DNA of 64,000 bases. Origin: Candidatus Binatia bacterium (GTDB lineage Bacteria > Desulfobacterota > Binatia > UBA9968 > JAJDTQ01). The notes beneath the pieces are model-generated. The model made no database searches. It was not told the DNA's origin and saw nothing but the letters and a program-made list of their open reading frames with translations. Shown one piece after another: positions 52,993 through 62,235 of the stretch. Both the position numbers and the translations under genes were made by a program. Where the stretch lies: NCBI GenBank assembly GCA_951813575.1, contig OX638375.1:2743042-2807041 (forward strand), written 5' to 3'. Numbering within the stretch: the stretch's first letter is position 1; each line of letters starts with the position of its first letter.

Positions 52993-54297
52993 TCAGTCGC
53001 TACGGCCCACCCCGCGGGTCCAGGGTCCGATGAGCAGGGTCGTGGTGATTCCGGCGGCCCCCACCAGGCCCAGAAGCAGCCACGGCACGTAGGCGTGGCT
53101 GTGGAAGTGGTCGACGAGGGCGCCGGCCATATACGGACCGACGACGCCTCCCCACATGTAGAAGAAGCTCATGCTGCCGCGGATGGTGCCGAAGCGGCGC
53201 CGTCCGAAATAGTCTCCCACCGCGGCCCATATGACCGGTATCGATGAATCCAGGACGCTGAACAGCGTGGCGAACAGCAGCAACCCCCAGAGCGTGGTGC
53301 TCCACATCAGGACGAGGACCGCGATGAAGGAAAGCACCATGCACCAGGCCACCAGGCGTATCTTGTTGGTCTGATCGGCAATCCATCCCATGATGAAGTG
53401 GGCCACGATGTTCATGCCGTTGAACCACGACAGCGGGAGCGCCGCGGCCAGAGGCGTCAGGCCCTTCCACTCCATCAGGGGTATGAAATGCACGATGACG
53501 GTGGTGTAGGCGGCGGTCCGGGTGGTCATCCACAGGACGAAGAGCCAGAAGACCGGGGTGCGCATGGCGCGGCCGGCTTGGTAGTCGGACTCGCCGTGGG
53601 CCTCCGTCCCATCATTCTCCGACTCGTCCTCTCGCCCCCCGGGCGGCGGGGCGGAAGACGGCGCCGTCTCCGAGGACATCTGCAGGCCCACGCTCTCGGG
53701 CGACCGGCGAATCCTCAGGGCCAGGGGCGCGGCCACGAACAGGAACACGCATCCCGCCGTGAACGCGGCCGTTCGCCAGCCCCAGAAGTGGACGGCCAGC
53801 GCCAGCAGGACCGTGACGACGGTGCCGCCCACGGGCATGGCGGCGCTCAGACAGGTCAGCGCCCGCGCGCGATAACGGCTGAACCAGTTGACGGCGAGCA
53901 CCGCCGGAGCGTGCACGAAGCCGGCCGTGAAGGTAAGGGAAATGACCCCGACGTAGATGATGAGGAAGCTCGCGTAGCTGTCGACGGTGGAAAAGAGAAT
54001 GTAACCGACGCCGCACAACAGCGCCGCGGTCAGTATCACGGGCTTGGGGCCGAAGCGGTCGATGAGGTAGCCCGCCAGCGGGCCCTCGATGGCGCCCTCG
54101 GCCCGGGCCAGGGAGAACGCCAGCGAAGTGGCTGCATGACTGATGCCCAGCTCTTTCTGGATGGGAAGGAAGTAGACGGTGAACCCGAAGCTGTGGAGCC
54201 CGCCGCCGATGGTGCGGATGAGGGCCGTCAGCCCGATCATCCGCCAGCCGTAGTAGAGGTCCGACAGCCGGCGGCGAAGACCCTTGATCGACAGCAA
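52993..54297 (-). CDS. MFS transporter (monocarboxylate/oxalate-type)
   Basis: This is a 434-residue major facilitator with about 12 helices, loop-linked by a charged central segment (SAPPPGGREDESENDGTEAH). The N-terminal GGLHSFGFTVYFLPIQKELG and motif A variant GPLAGYLIDRFGPKPVIL match the oxalate/formate-antiporter and monocarboxylate group. It probably moves an organic anion used by the neighbouring OCD-family enzyme. A hairpin just upstream ends the cox set that precedes it. Confidence 0.78.
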   Translation of the reverse strand: MLSIKGLRRRLSDLYYGWRMIGLTALIRTIGGGLHSFGFTVYFLPIQKELGISHAATSLAFSLARAEGAIEGPLAGYLIDRFGPKPVILTAALLCGVGYILFSTVDSYASFLIIYVGVISLTFTAGFVHAPAVLAVNWFSRYRARALTCLSAAMPVGGTVVTVLLALAVHFWGWRTAAFTAGCVFLFVAAPLALRIRRSPESVGLQMSSETAPSSAPPPGGREDESENDGTEAHGESDYQAGRAMRTPVFWLFVLWMTTRTAAYTTVIVHFIPLMEWKGLTPLAAALPLSWFNGMNIVAHFIMGWIADQTNKIRLVAWCMVLSFIAVLVLMWSTTLWGLLLFATLFSVLDSSIPVIWAAVGDYFGRRRFGTIRGSMSFFYMWGGVVGPYMAGALVDHFHSHAYVPWLLLGLVGAAGITTTLLIGPWTRGVGRSD

Positions 54298-54311
54298 GCG
54301 GATTCACCCGC

Positions 54312-54365
54312 CGGGCGGCCTGTCCCTCGACGTGCGATACGTTGTCGAGTCCGACAGGCCGCCCG
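54312..54365 (-). terminator. Hairpin after the coxMSL set
   Basis: CGGGCGGCCTGTC (54312-54324) pairs with GACAGGCCGCCCG (54353-54365). Inside it CTCGAC pairs with GTCGAG, making a long two-part stem. It lies 12 bases past the large-subunit stop and 14 before the MFS start, consistent with termination of the cox set. The GGGCGGCC core matches the hairpin after coxSMG at 32574. Confidence 0.65.
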
Positions 54366-54377
54366 TTCGGAGTTGCG

Positions 54378-56663
54378 TTATTTCCCGGCTTCCCGTAGCG
54401 CCCGCAGCACGTTCTCGGGGCTCAGCGGGAGCCTGCGGACGCGCACGCCGGTGGCGTTGTAGATGGCGTTGGCGATGCAGGCCATGGGCGGCACCGAGCC
54501 GATCTCGCCCGCGCCTTTGGTGCCGTAGGGTCCGGCGCCGGGATAGCCCGACACGGTGACGGCCTCGATGCGCGGCAGCATGTTGATGGTCGGCATCAGG
54601 TAGTCGACGAAGGTCGGGTTCAGCGTCCGCCCGTCGCTGTCGTGCACCACCTGCTCGCACAATGCCTGTCCCAGGCTCATGGCCGCGGCGCCCTCGATCT
54701 GGCCTTCCACCGCCTTGGGATGCACCACGAAGCCCACGTCATGCACGGCCACGTACTTCAAGATCTTCACGTTGCCGGTGTCGGCGTCCACCTCCACCAA
54801 GGCGGCGTGGGTCGTGAAGGGCTGAGAACTGCCGCGCTCCCGCTCGTCGGCCTGGGAGGCCTTGGAGTCGAAGTAGCCGCGGCCGATGACGTCGCCGATC
54901 TCGTTGTGCCCCGCGTTGCAGACGGACGCCAGCGACACCGACCGTGACGGCGCCCCCTTGACCTGGATCTGCCTGTCGACGATCTCCAGGTCCTCCGGGC
55001 TCGCCTCGAGCTGGCCCGCCGCCATGCGCAGGATCTGGTCGCGGGCGTCCTCGGCCGCCAGCTTGACGGCGTTGCCGGACACCAGCATCGAGCGGCTGCC
55101 CACGGTGCCCGCGTCCCAGGGACTGGCGTCCGTGTCCACGTTGAGCACCGTGACGTCGTCGGTGGAAATGCCCAGCACCTCGGCCACGATCATGGGGATG
55201 CCGAACGGGGCGGCGGTGCCATAGTCCACCTTGCCGATGTGCACCGTGGCGGAGCCGTCCTCGTTCATCTTGACCACCGCGCCGCCGCCGGGTCCCGCGC
55301 CCTCGATCCACGCCCCGGTGGCGAACCCGATGCCCTGGTTCTTCCCGAGCTTGACCTTGCCCCAGCCGATTTTCTCCTTGGCGGTGTTCAAGGTCTCCGC
55401 CAGCGAGCTGTCCCGCAGCTTGGGGACGCCGACGATGCCGTCGCCCTTCTCGGGCACGTTCTTCAGGCGGAACTCGATGGGGTCCATGCCGAGCTCGGCG
55501 GCGAGGGAGTCCATGTGGGATTCCATCGCAAAGGTGGCCTGGGGGCCGCCGGGACCGCGCACGGGACCGCACACCTGCTTGTTGGTGTAGACCGTGAAGC
55601 CGTCCATGTGGATGTTGGGCAGGCGGTACCAGCCGCCCACCATCTGGGTGCAGCGGCCGCCGGCCTGGTTGCCGAATCCCGAGTAGCCGCCGGCGTCGTA
55701 CACCACCTTGCCCTGGCGCGCCACCAGGGTGCCGTCCTTCTTGGCGCCGGTCTTGATCCAGATCTTGCAGCCGGATCGGATCGTGGTGGAGATGGTCTCT
55801 TCCGCCTTGTCCATGACGATCATCACCGGCTGTTTGGCGGTCAGCGCCAGCAGCGCGCAGATGGGCTCCAGCCCGGCGCTGGAGGTGACCCCGCTGCCCT
55901 TGCCGCCGAAGCCGCCGCCGATGCCGGTGGAGATGACCCGCACGCTGTTGAGCGGCAGCCCGGTAAGGCTGGCGACCTCCGTGCGCACCGGGAACGGCGC
56001 CTGGGCGTTGGCCCACACCGTGATGCGGCCGTCCTCCTCGGGACGGGCCGCGGCGATGCGCGGCTCCAGGTACTGCGGATGGATCATCTTGGTCTCGTAG
56101 ACCTCGTCCACCACCACGTCGGCTTCCGCCATGGCGGCCTCGGCGTCGCCGATGTTCACCGCCGCGTAGCCGCACACGTTCTTGACCTGTACGCCTTCCG
56201 GCAGGTTCTTGGGCAGCGGCATGTCCTCGTGGATGGTGGGCGCCGACTCCTTCATGGTCTCTTCCGGGTCCACCACCACCGGCAGCGGCTCGTAGGTGAC
56301 CTTGATCTTCCCGAGCGCTTCCTTGACCAGCGCCTGGCTGTCCGCCGCCACCGCCGCCACCGGGTCGCCCATGTAGCGGACCTTGTCCTTGGCGAGGATG
56401 TAGCGGTCGATGTAGGAGCGGCCGTAGCGCACGTCCGGCGCATCCGCGGCCGTCACCACCGCGCGCACGCCGGGGATGGCCTTGGCCTCGCTGGTGTCGA
56501 TGTTGACGATTTTCGCGTGGGCATGCTCGCTCCGGAGCACGCCGCCGCTGAGGGCGTCGGGCAGGTTCAGGTCGATGCCGTAAACGCCCTTGCCGACCAC
56601 CCGCTCGACCCCGCCCTTGCGGGGCATGTCGGTTCCCAGGACGGTGTATTCAGCCTTTGCCAT
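54378..56663 (-). CDS. Xanthine-dehydrogenase-family molybdenum large subunit (CoxL type II)
   Basis: This is a 761-residue molybdopterin-cytosine-dinucleotide-type hydroxylase subunit. Near the N-terminus are VVGKGVYGIDLNLPDALSGG and VLRSEHAHAKIVNIDTSEAK. Cofactor region: STGIGGGFGGKGSG, the active-site loop CGPVRGPGGPQATFAMES and the catalytic Glu in GPYGTKGAGEIGSVPPMAC. The loop lacks the Cys-Ser pair of true CO dehydrogenase (form I), so this is a hydroxylase for aromatic, purine or aldehyde substrates. It ends a coxM-coxS-coxL operon and is the only large subunit in the window. Confidence 0.92.
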   Translation of the reverse strand: MAKAEYTVLGTDMPRKGGVERVVGKGVYGIDLNLPDALSGGVLRSEHAHAKIVNIDTSEAKAIPGVRAVVTAADAPDVRYGRSYIDRYILAKDKVRYMGDPVAAVAADSQALVKEALGKIKVTYEPLPVVVDPEETMKESAPTIHEDMPLPKNLPEGVQVKNVCGYAAVNIGDAEAAMAEADVVVDEVYETKMIHPQYLEPRIAAARPEEDGRITVWANAQAPFPVRTEVASLTGLPLNSVRVISTGIGGGFGGKGSGVTSSAGLEPICALLALTAKQPVMIVMDKAEETISTTIRSGCKIWIKTGAKKDGTLVARQGKVVYDAGGYSGFGNQAGGRCTQMVGGWYRLPNIHMDGFTVYTNKQVCGPVRGPGGPQATFAMESHMDSLAAELGMDPIEFRLKNVPEKGDGIVGVPKLRDSSLAETLNTAKEKIGWGKVKLGKNQGIGFATGAWIEGAGPGGGAVVKMNEDGSATVHIGKVDYGTAAPFGIPMIVAEVLGISTDDVTVLNVDTDASPWDAGTVGSRSMLVSGNAVKLAAEDARDQILRMAAGQLEASPEDLEIVDRQIQVKGAPSRSVSLASVCNAGHNEIGDVIGRGYFDSKASQADERERGSSQPFTTHAALVEVDADTGNVKILKYVAVHDVGFVVHPKAVEGQIEGAAAMSLGQALCEQVVHDSDGRTLNPTFVDYLMPTINMLPRIEAVTVSGYPGAGPYGTKGAGEIGSVPPMACIANAIYNATGVRVRRLPLSPENVLRALREAGK

Positions 56664-56687
56664 GGGTCTCAACTCCTTCCCATCCGT

Positions 56688-57155
56688 TTACGACATCCGC
56701 TTGGCGGCCAGGTCGACGGCGTCGAAGATCTTCGTGTAGCCGGTGCACCGGCAGATGTTCCCCGAGATGGCCTCCTCGACATCCTCGGCCGTAGGGCTCT
56801 TGGTGCGGTCCAGCAAGGCCTTGAGGGAGACGATGAAGCCCGGCGTGCAGTAGCCGCACTGCACCGCGCCGGTGTCGATGAAGGCCTGTTGCACCGGGTG
56901 CAGCTCGTCGCCGTCGGCGATGCCCTCCACCGTGACCAGGTCGGCTCCGGCCGCGTCCGCTCCCAGGACGACGCAGGAGTTCACCGGCTTGCCGTCCATG
57001 ATGATGGTGCAGGCGCCGCACTCGCCCGTGTTGCAGCAGAGCTTGACGCCCTTGTAGCCCAGCGTGTCCCGCAGGAAGTCCACCAGCGCGGTGGACGGCT
57101 CCAGTTCGGCCGTATGAGTGTTGCCGTTTACGGTGAGTTTGATCTCGAGGCCCAT
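56688..57155 (-). CDS. [2Fe-2S] subunit (CoxS type), set 2
   Basis: This is a 155-residue iron-sulfur subunit. Cluster motifs: LCCNTGECGACTIIMDG (first cluster), VQCGYCTPGF and NICRCTGYTK. Start ATG overlaps the coxM stop by one base (TGATG), and coxL begins 24 bases on. The first motif has CC where Gly-Cys is typical. Confidence 0.92.
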   Translation of the reverse strand: MGLEIKLTVNGNTHTAELEPSTALVDFLRDTLGYKGVKLCCNTGECGACTIIMDGKPVNSCVVLGADAAGADLVTVEGIADGDELHPVQQAFIDTGAVQCGYCTPGFIVSLKALLDRTKSPTAEDVEEAISGNICRCTGYTKIFDAVDLAAKRMS

Positions 57156-58024
57156 CAGGCCACCTCCTTACCGGTTAACGCTTGCCAGCACTGTTCCAGC
57201 CCCCGGCGCGTCAGCGCGTCCACGATCCAGCCGCGGTACTCGCCGCTGCTGCGCTGGTCGGTAATGGGGCTCGATTCGGAAGCCGCGCTGGCCCCCGCTT
57301 CCTTCACCAGAGCCGCGTCCAGCGCCTTGCCCGAAACCAGCGCCTCGGTCTTCGGCGCCCGGACGGGCGTGGGCGCCACCGCCCCCAGGCCGATGCGGAC
57401 ATCGTCCAGGGCGGTTTTGTCTCCGTTGGCGGTGGCCATGACCGCCACCCCCACCATGGCGATGTCCATGGGGCCGCGTACCGCGTGCTTGAGGTACACG
57501 GCGTGGCTGCCTGCGGCGGGGAAGGGCACCGAGATGCCCGTGAGCAGGCCCCTGGAGCCCAGGCTGGTCTGGCCGGGGCCCTGAAAGAAGGCGCCGAAAG
57601 GCTCCGTGCGGGCCCCGTCGGAGAAGGTCACCTCGGCCTGGGCCTCCAGCACCAGCAGCGGCGCCAGGGTCTCGCCGGAAGGAGAGGCCCGGCAGATGTT
57701 GCCGCCGATGGTGGCGGTGTTCCGGATCTGCAGCGAGGCGAACTGGTGCGCCGCCTGCCACAGCAGCGGTAGCCGCTCGCGCACGAGGTCGCTCTCCTCG
57801 AGCTCATGGATGGTGGCCAGCGGGCCGATGTGGACGCCGCCGTTGCTCTCGCGGATGGCGTTCAGGTCCGGGATGCGTTTGATGTTCACCAGGCAACCCG
57901 GCTCGTCGCTGTACTTGATGTCCACCATCACGTCGGTGCCGCCCGCGATGACCTCCGCCTGATCACCGTGCTGGTCCAGCAGCGATAGCGCTTCGCTCAC
58001 GGTCTTGGGTTCGAAGTAGTCCAT
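57155..58024 (-). CDS. FAD-binding subunit (CoxM type), set 2
   Basis: This is a 289-residue medium subunit with FAD motifs AEVIAGGTDVMVDI and QIRNTATIGGNICRASPSGE. It is first in the coxMSL operon and is transcribed from the repeat-rich spacer with the homogentisate-dioxygenase-like gene. It matches the family better than set 1 in the second FAD motif. Confidence 0.92.
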   Translation of the reverse strand: MDYFEPKTVSEALSLLDQHGDQAEVIAGGTDVMVDIKYSDEPGCLVNIKRIPDLNAIRESNGGVHIGPLATIHELEESDLVRERLPLLWQAAHQFASLQIRNTATIGGNICRASPSGETLAPLLVLEAQAEVTFSDGARTEPFGAFFQGPGQTSLGSRGLLTGISVPFPAAGSHAVYLKHAVRGPMDIAMVGVAVMATANGDKTALDDVRIGLGAVAPTPVRAPKTEALVSGKALDAALVKEAGASAASESSPITDQRSSGEYRGWIVDALTRRGLEQCWQALTGKEVA

Positions 58025-58531
58025 GGATTCCTGCTCCCGGCTGTGGTGTTGAAATGTCCTGCCCTCGTGTGTCTGTGGGTTCTCTTAGCCCAGTCGCATG
58101 GCGGATGGCAAGACGCGCGGGCCGGACAACGGGTAACGGGACACATGGTGAAGGGGAGGTTGGACGGCAGACGTTGCTGGAAGGCGCCTGTCGGCGGCTC
58201 AGTGTCTGGACCCCGGGTCAAGCCCGGGGTGACGCAGAGGGCACCCGGGATGACGCAGAGGGCACCCGTGGTGACGCAGAGGGCACCCGTGGTGACGCAG
58301 AGGGCACCCGTGGTGACGCAAGGCTGTCCGGCCCACCTCTCTGTCACCCCGGGCTTGACCCGGGGTCCAGGCGTTGAAGCGCCGCATGGCGTTTCCACCG
58401 CTGCCTCCCGTCCAGGCGCCGGCACCCCCGCGCTCAGGGTTCCAGTTGTCCGGTCGCGGTGTTATTGTCGTGGCGGGCCTCGGCGCCGCCGGGGCGCACC
58501 CTTACTTGACATCCATTTCGGAGGAACACCC
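58025..58531. other. 507-base spacer without a gene
   Basis: The spacer lies between the divergent coxM and cupin genes. It holds two REP elements in inverted orientation around a 21-base tandem repeat. No RNA gene is seen. A TTGACA at 58505-58510 lies too close to the next start to act as a usual -35 box. Confidence 0.6.
58206..58370. repeat. REP pair enclosing a 21-base tandem repeat
   Basis: REP copies at 58206-58233 (CTGGACCCCGGGTCAAGC...) and 58343-58370 (inverted) flank four tandem copies of GACGCAGAGGGCACCCGTGG plus T, at 58231-58314, with a partial fifth. The first unit differs at GGGAT. The unit begins with the GACG that ends the REP copy, so the array may have grown out of the REP. 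Confidence 0.85.
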
Positions 58532-59542
58532 ATGGCGAAGGAAAGCACGGAGTATCGGGAACACTGGGGCAGGGAAGGCTTCGCGGGCACCGGCGTGAAC
58601 GTCACCCGCACGCACCACAGCCCGGACTATATCTCCGTCACGGGCCCGCACGCGCCGCACCGGCTCAACGTCGGCGCCGTGGCGTTGCCCGAACGCGACG
58701 ACGCGGAGGCCCTGCCCGTCGCGTTCCACGCGGGCCGCACGGGCGTCCAGCTCAGCGTTTCCGGCCGAGCCCACGCCATGCCCTTCGTTCTGTCCAACGT
58801 CGAGGCCGACGAAGTGCACTTCGTGCAGGAGGGGGAGCTGGAGTTCCGCACGGCCTATGGGACGCTCACCGGAACGCCGGGCGACTTCGTTGTGATCCCG
58901 CGCGGCATCCCCTACCGTGTGCGGCCCATGGCGGGCTCGAGCCTTTCGGTTATCGTCGAGACTCCCGGCGCGCTCCGCTTCGATCCGTCGCCGACCTTCG
59001 GCTCCGGGCTCCGGCGCGCGGTGATCGGCGAAGACGAAGCCCGGGACGTGGAGACCGTGCTGCTGCTCAAGTCCTTCGACGGCGTCACCCGGTACGTCAA
59101 GCCGACGAACCCGCTGGCCACCCAGGCCCTCCTGGACGGTCCGAGCCCGGTGTGGAAGCTGAACCTGAGGGACGTCCCCACCGATGACAACGGTCCTCCG
59201 GTCCAGTTCATCGCGTCGCCCGGCCGGGACGAGCTGTTCTACAACCTGAGCGCCCGCCACCGCCGTCGCCCGCCCATCCACAACAACGTGGACTACGACG
59301 AGCTGATCTTCTACTTCGAGGGGCCCGGCGCCTGGGGCGGCGTGGACGAACCCGGCATGTTGACCTGCGTGCCGAAGGGCGTGATCCACCACGGCCCGTC
59401 CGAGGACGTGCCCGAGGGCTACTACGCGTGGATGCTGGAGTCGCGTTGCACCCTGCGTCTCACCGACGCCGGCGCCGCTGCCGCGGAGCTCATGGAGACC
59501 GACCTCTACGGCCCCCACGCCACGACGGAAGGGTTCCGCTGA
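58532..59542 (+). CDS. Homogentisate 1,2-dioxygenase-like double cupin
   Basis: This is a 336-residue cupin-type protein similar to homogentisate 1,2-dioxygenase. Regions: VEADEVHFVQEGELEFRTAY, GDFVVIPRGIPYRVRPM, ELFYNLSARHRRRPPIHNNV, DYDELIFYFEGPGAWGGVDE and LTCVPKGVIHHGPSEDVPEG. Homogentisate dioxygenases are usually about 430 residues, so this is a shorter relative. The His-Glu-His ligand set is suggested by the second half. ATG behind GGAGGAACACCC. No other homogentisate gene is alongside. Confidence 0.75.
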   Translation: MAKESTEYREHWGREGFAGTGVNVTRTHHSPDYISVTGPHAPHRLNVGAVALPERDDAEALPVAFHAGRTGVQLSVSGRAHAMPFVLSNVEADEVHFVQEGELEFRTAYGTLTGTPGDFVVIPRGIPYRVRPMAGSSLSVIVETPGALRFDPSPTFGSGLRRAVIGEDEARDVETVLLLKSFDGVTRYVKPTNPLATQALLDGPSPVWKLNLRDVPTDDNGPPVQFIASPGRDELFYNLSARHRRRPPIHNNVDYDELIFYFEGPGAWGGVDEPGMLTCVPKGVIHHGPSEDVPEGYYAWMLESRCTLRLTDAGAAAAELMETDLYGPHATTEGFR

Positions 59543-59827
59543 ATTGGTTCCTGAAAGGCAAGGTATCGTTACCCAAGGAGCTCGTGTGCATACTCCGTGG
59601 CATTCAGGGGGATCGGGTTGTTGTACATCGTGGGAAACAGAAAGCTAGAACCAGAGCAGCAACTGGGATGCATAAGCGCGGATGGGAACATCGTCATGGG
59701 AACCAGCCAAGCTGCGGGATGGTCGGGTCATTTGGATCGGCTACGAATTTCTTGGCCGCTGGCGAGCGCGATTTAGGAAGAGCGGAGTTAGACGGCAACC
59801 GCCGCACTCTCATTCTCGGGATCTGTG
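59543..59827. other. Region without a convincing gene
   Basis: This 285-base stretch between the cupin gene and a toxin-antitoxin pair has lower GC than its neighbours, stops in most frames and no clear start with ribosome site. A short open frame reading KLRDGRVIWIGYEFLGRWRA near 59694-59755 hints at a degraded gene. Nothing firmer can be said. Confidence 0.4.
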
Positions 59828-60064
59828 CTACGAGCCGCCGGTTGTTCCGCCGAACGAGTCGTCGAGCTTGTCGAGGATGCGCAGCCCAGCATCTATGGAA
59901 CCACGGGCCGCGATCGCCCGAAACCGGGTCTCCGCATCGTGCTGTGCGATGACGATCGTGGAGAGCTCCTCCACCAGCTTGTTCACGCTCATCCGCCGAC
60001 TCTTGGCGATCTCCTTCAGTCGGCCGTGCGTATCATCAGGCAAACGGATGGTCACCGTCGACAT
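59828..60064 (-). CDS. Ribbon-helix-helix antitoxin
   Basis: This is a 78-residue protein beginning STVTIRLPDDTHGRLKEIAK then MSVNKLVEELSTIVIAQHDA, a CopG/MetJ-type DNA-binding fold. It lies after the PIN toxin gene with a 3-base gap, the reverse of the usual antitoxin-first order. It probably represses the shared promoter at about 60500. Confidence 0.78.
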   Translation of the reverse strand: MSTVTIRLPDDTHGRLKEIAKSRRMSVNKLVEELSTIVIAQHDAETRFRAIAARGSIDAGLRILDKLDDSFGGTTGGS

Positions 60065-60067
60065 CTT

Positions 60068-60487
60068 TCATTCCTCCATGATCAACTCACTGGGTGTTAG
60101 CACGCGTAACCCCGGGAAACGCAATTCCGTGCGACCGAAATCGCGCTGATTGTGGGTAACGATGACCTCGGCCCCTCCGGCTACCGCAAGCTCAATCAAA
60201 TGATTGTCCGATTCGTCCGGAAGATTCGGTCTCCATAGGTAGTACACTCGCACCCAACGACAGCGGCTCGCAAAAGCCGCCCACAGGGCCTCCCGGTCCT
60301 CTTCGGTGATACGCGACTGACCGAAGATTTCCGGCCGAGACAACACCGCTTCGTGTTCCAGAAACAGTGCTTGGCCCATCAACGGTTGGTATTCGCCGAG
60401 CAAGCAACGCCGGAGCACCTGCCGGCTGGCACCGTTTGGACTCAGCACGGCGGATGCCAGGACGTTGGTATCCACGACGACCTGCAT
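60068..60487 (-). CDS. PIN-domain toxin (PRK/PH0500-type)
   Basis: This is a 139-residue PIN protein: VVVDTNVLASAVLSPNGASR (Asp), EHEAVLSRPE (Glu), NLPDESDNHLIELAVAGGAE (Asp) and VIVTHNQRDFGR. It resembles the 'putative toxin-antitoxin system toxin component, PIN family'. The start is ATG at 60485-60487, close to a palindrome. First gene of a two-gene operon with the antitoxin. Confidence 0.82.
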   Translation of the reverse strand: MQVVVDTNVLASAVLSPNGASRQVLRRCLLGEYQPLMGQALFLEHEAVLSRPEIFGQSRITEEDREALWAAFASRCRWVRVYYLWRPNLPDESDNHLIELAVAGGAEVIVTHNQRDFGRTELRFPGLRVLTPSELIMEE

Positions 60488-60498
60488 TTTTCTTTGAT

Positions 60499-60510
60499 AG
60501 CATATATGCT
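60499..60510. promoter_or_regulatory. AGCATATATGCT palindrome upstream of the PIN toxin
   Basis: This perfect 12-base palindrome lies 11 bases before the PIN ATG, in an AT-rich island. On the minus strand a possible -35 (TTGTAG) and -10 (TATCAA) are 17 bases apart across it. It is a likely operator for the ribbon-helix-helix antitoxin. Confidence 0.5.
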
Positions 60511-60634
60511 GTCATGCTACAATCCCGTTGGCGTCAGATACACCGACCAAACTGGACTTCCCTTGCGCACTGGCTACAAGTGGGTCGGATAACGTATTCG
60601 TGGACACACGTGTGAACACAATCGACACATATCG

Positions 60635-61915
60635 GTGCGGCGGCTACCTTTCCGGCAGATCGGGAGGGTGCCGCCGGAAGCGGGTTGGGTCGCGGTGTTG
60701 TCTGTAAGGCGGAGCGGCGGCGGCCTGTCGTCTCTGGACGTTCGTGACTTCCGGCTGCTCTATATCGCTCTTTTCGGAACCTCGGTCAGCTATCAGCTCC
60801 AGCGCACCATCGAGCTCTGGCTGGTCTACGATCTCACCGGCTCGCCGCTGTTGACCGGTTTCACCGGGCTGGTCCGCGGCTTGGCCACGCTGGTGTTCCA
60901 GCTCGCCGGGGGAGTCGTCGCCGACCGTATCGACCGGCGGCGGTTCGTGATCCTGGTCCAGGGCGTGAACGCCCTGATCACCCTGTCCCTGGGGACGCTG
61001 GCCCTCACCGGCCTCATCGCGGTGTGGCACATTTACCTGGCGGCGTTCGTGAACGCGACCTTGACCACCGCGGCGGGACCGGCACGGACCGCCATGGTCC
61101 CCGGGTTGGTGCCGCGGGAGCTGCTGGTCAACGCCTTCGCGCAGATCGCGTCCGTCCGCAAGCTGTCGCAGCTTGTGGGCCCCGCGGTGGGCGGCGTCCT
61201 GATCGGCTTTGCCGGCTCCGGATGGACCTACGCGGTGGCCTGCCTGATCTATGTCGTGTCCGTCCCGATCATGATCTGCATGCGCTACGAGTCCGGGCCG
61301 CTGGACCGGGAGCAGTCGCCGGTGAAGAGCCTGCTCGAAGGGATCGCCTTCATCCGGCGCAACTCGTTGATCGTGGTCCTGCTGGTGACCGAGTTCGCGG
61401 CGGTCTTCTTCGGCAGCTACCGGGCGCTGCTGCCGATCTTCGCCGTGGCCATGGGCCTCGGCCCCGAGGGCCTGGGCATCCTCCTGGCCGCGCCGGCCCT
61501 GGGCTCGCTCCCCGGCGTGGGCGCGGTCATGTGGCTGGGGAACATCTCCTACAAGGGCCTGTTCATCTCGTTCAGCGTCATCGCCTACGCCGGCTGCCTC
61601 TTCGGGCTGGCGTTCTCGACGTGGTTTCTCGGATCGGTGGCGATCCTGTTCCTGGTGGGCGTCTTCGATGCCCTGCAAGCCGTGGCACGCCAGGTCGTGA
61701 TCCAGGCCCGCACCCCGGACAACCTGAGAGGGCGCGCCGCGAGCTTCCAGCGCATACTGGGCGTGGGCGCCCCGTCCCTGGGCGAAGCCCACTCCGGCGC
61801 CGTGGCCGCGCTCATCGGCGCCCCCTGGACGCTAGTGGTGACCGCGGTAGTATGCATCGGGATCACCGCGGGGCTGGTGGTGAACCGGCCGGATTTGCGG
61901 GACCGGGACCTGTGA
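60635..61915 (+). CDS. MFS exporter (EntS-like)
   Basis: This is a 426-residue major facilitator with about 12 helices, of the EntS/MdtG-like group: YIALFGTSVSYQLQRTIELW, GFTGLVRGLATLVFQLAGGV, VADRIDRRRFVILVQG (motif A-like) and PARTAMVPGLVPRELLVNAF. EntS exports siderophores; related proteins export other small molecules. The start is uncertain (GTG 60635 or a later GTG). It stands alone between two toxin-antitoxin modules. Confidence 0.78.
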   Translation: MRRLPFRQIGRVPPEAGWVAVLSVRRSGGGLSSLDVRDFRLLYIALFGTSVSYQLQRTIELWLVYDLTGSPLLTGFTGLVRGLATLVFQLAGGVVADRIDRRRFVILVQGVNALITLSLGTLALTGLIAVWHIYLAAFVNATLTTAAGPARTAMVPGLVPRELLVNAFAQIASVRKLSQLVGPAVGGVLIGFAGSGWTYAVACLIYVVSVPIMICMRYESGPLDREQSPVKSLLEGIAFIRRNSLIVVLLVTEFAAVFFGSYRALLPIFAVAMGLGPEGLGILLAAPALGSLPGVGAVMWLGNISYKGLFISFSVIAYAGCLFGLAFSTWFLGSVAILFLVGVFDALQAVARQVVIQARTPDNLRGRAASFQRILGVGAPSLGEAHSGAVAALIGAPWTLVVTAVVCIGITAGLVVNRPDLRDRDL

Positions 61916-61989
61916 TGGTGCGTGGGGAGGGATTTGCGAAATGCTTGGTATCAGACTAAGTTTAAGAGACTAAGCTAGAGGGAGTAGCC

Positions 61990-62235
61990 ATGCGAACTGT
62001 AAACATGCATGAAGCCAAGACACATTTGTCCAGTCTCGTCGAGGCTGCCGCAAATGGAGAGCCCTTCATCATCGCGCGTGCGGGGAAGCCGGTGGTGAAG
62101 GTCGTTGCCGTGGAAGCGCCGGAATCGGCAAAGATGCGCCGAATCGGTTTCCTGGACGGCAAAATCTCGGTGCCCGACGACTTCGATCGCATGGGCTCCG
62201 CTGAAATCGAGGCGTTGTTCGAGGGCAAGGAATGA
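61990..62235 (+). CDS. Phd/YefM-family antitoxin
   Basis: This is an 81-residue protein: VNMHEAKTHLSSLVEAAANG, EPFIIARAGKPVVKVVAVE and a C-terminal FDRMGSAEIEALFEGKE toxin-binding tail. It starts behind GAGGGAGTAGCC. Upstream ACTAAG occurs twice 14 bases apart (61956, 61970), a possible operator. It overlaps the toxin start by 4 bases. Confidence 0.85.
   Translation: MRTVNMHEAKTHLSSLVEAAANGEPFIIARAGKPVVKVVAVEAPESAKMRRIGFLDGKISVPDDFDRMGSAEIEALFEGKE

Noticed and set aside
55239-57584. A plus-strand open frame of about 780 codons over the cox genes
   Set aside because: It mirrors coxL and coxS on the other strand, which have clear cofactor motifs.
58231-58320. The 21-base tandem repeat as a possible CRISPR array
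   Set aside because: Units are directly adjacent with no spacers, and no cas gene is nearby.
58505-58510. TTGACA as a -35 box for the homogentisate-dioxygenase-like gene
   Set aside because: A -10 box 17 bases on would fall at the start codon, leaving no leader for the GGAGG site.
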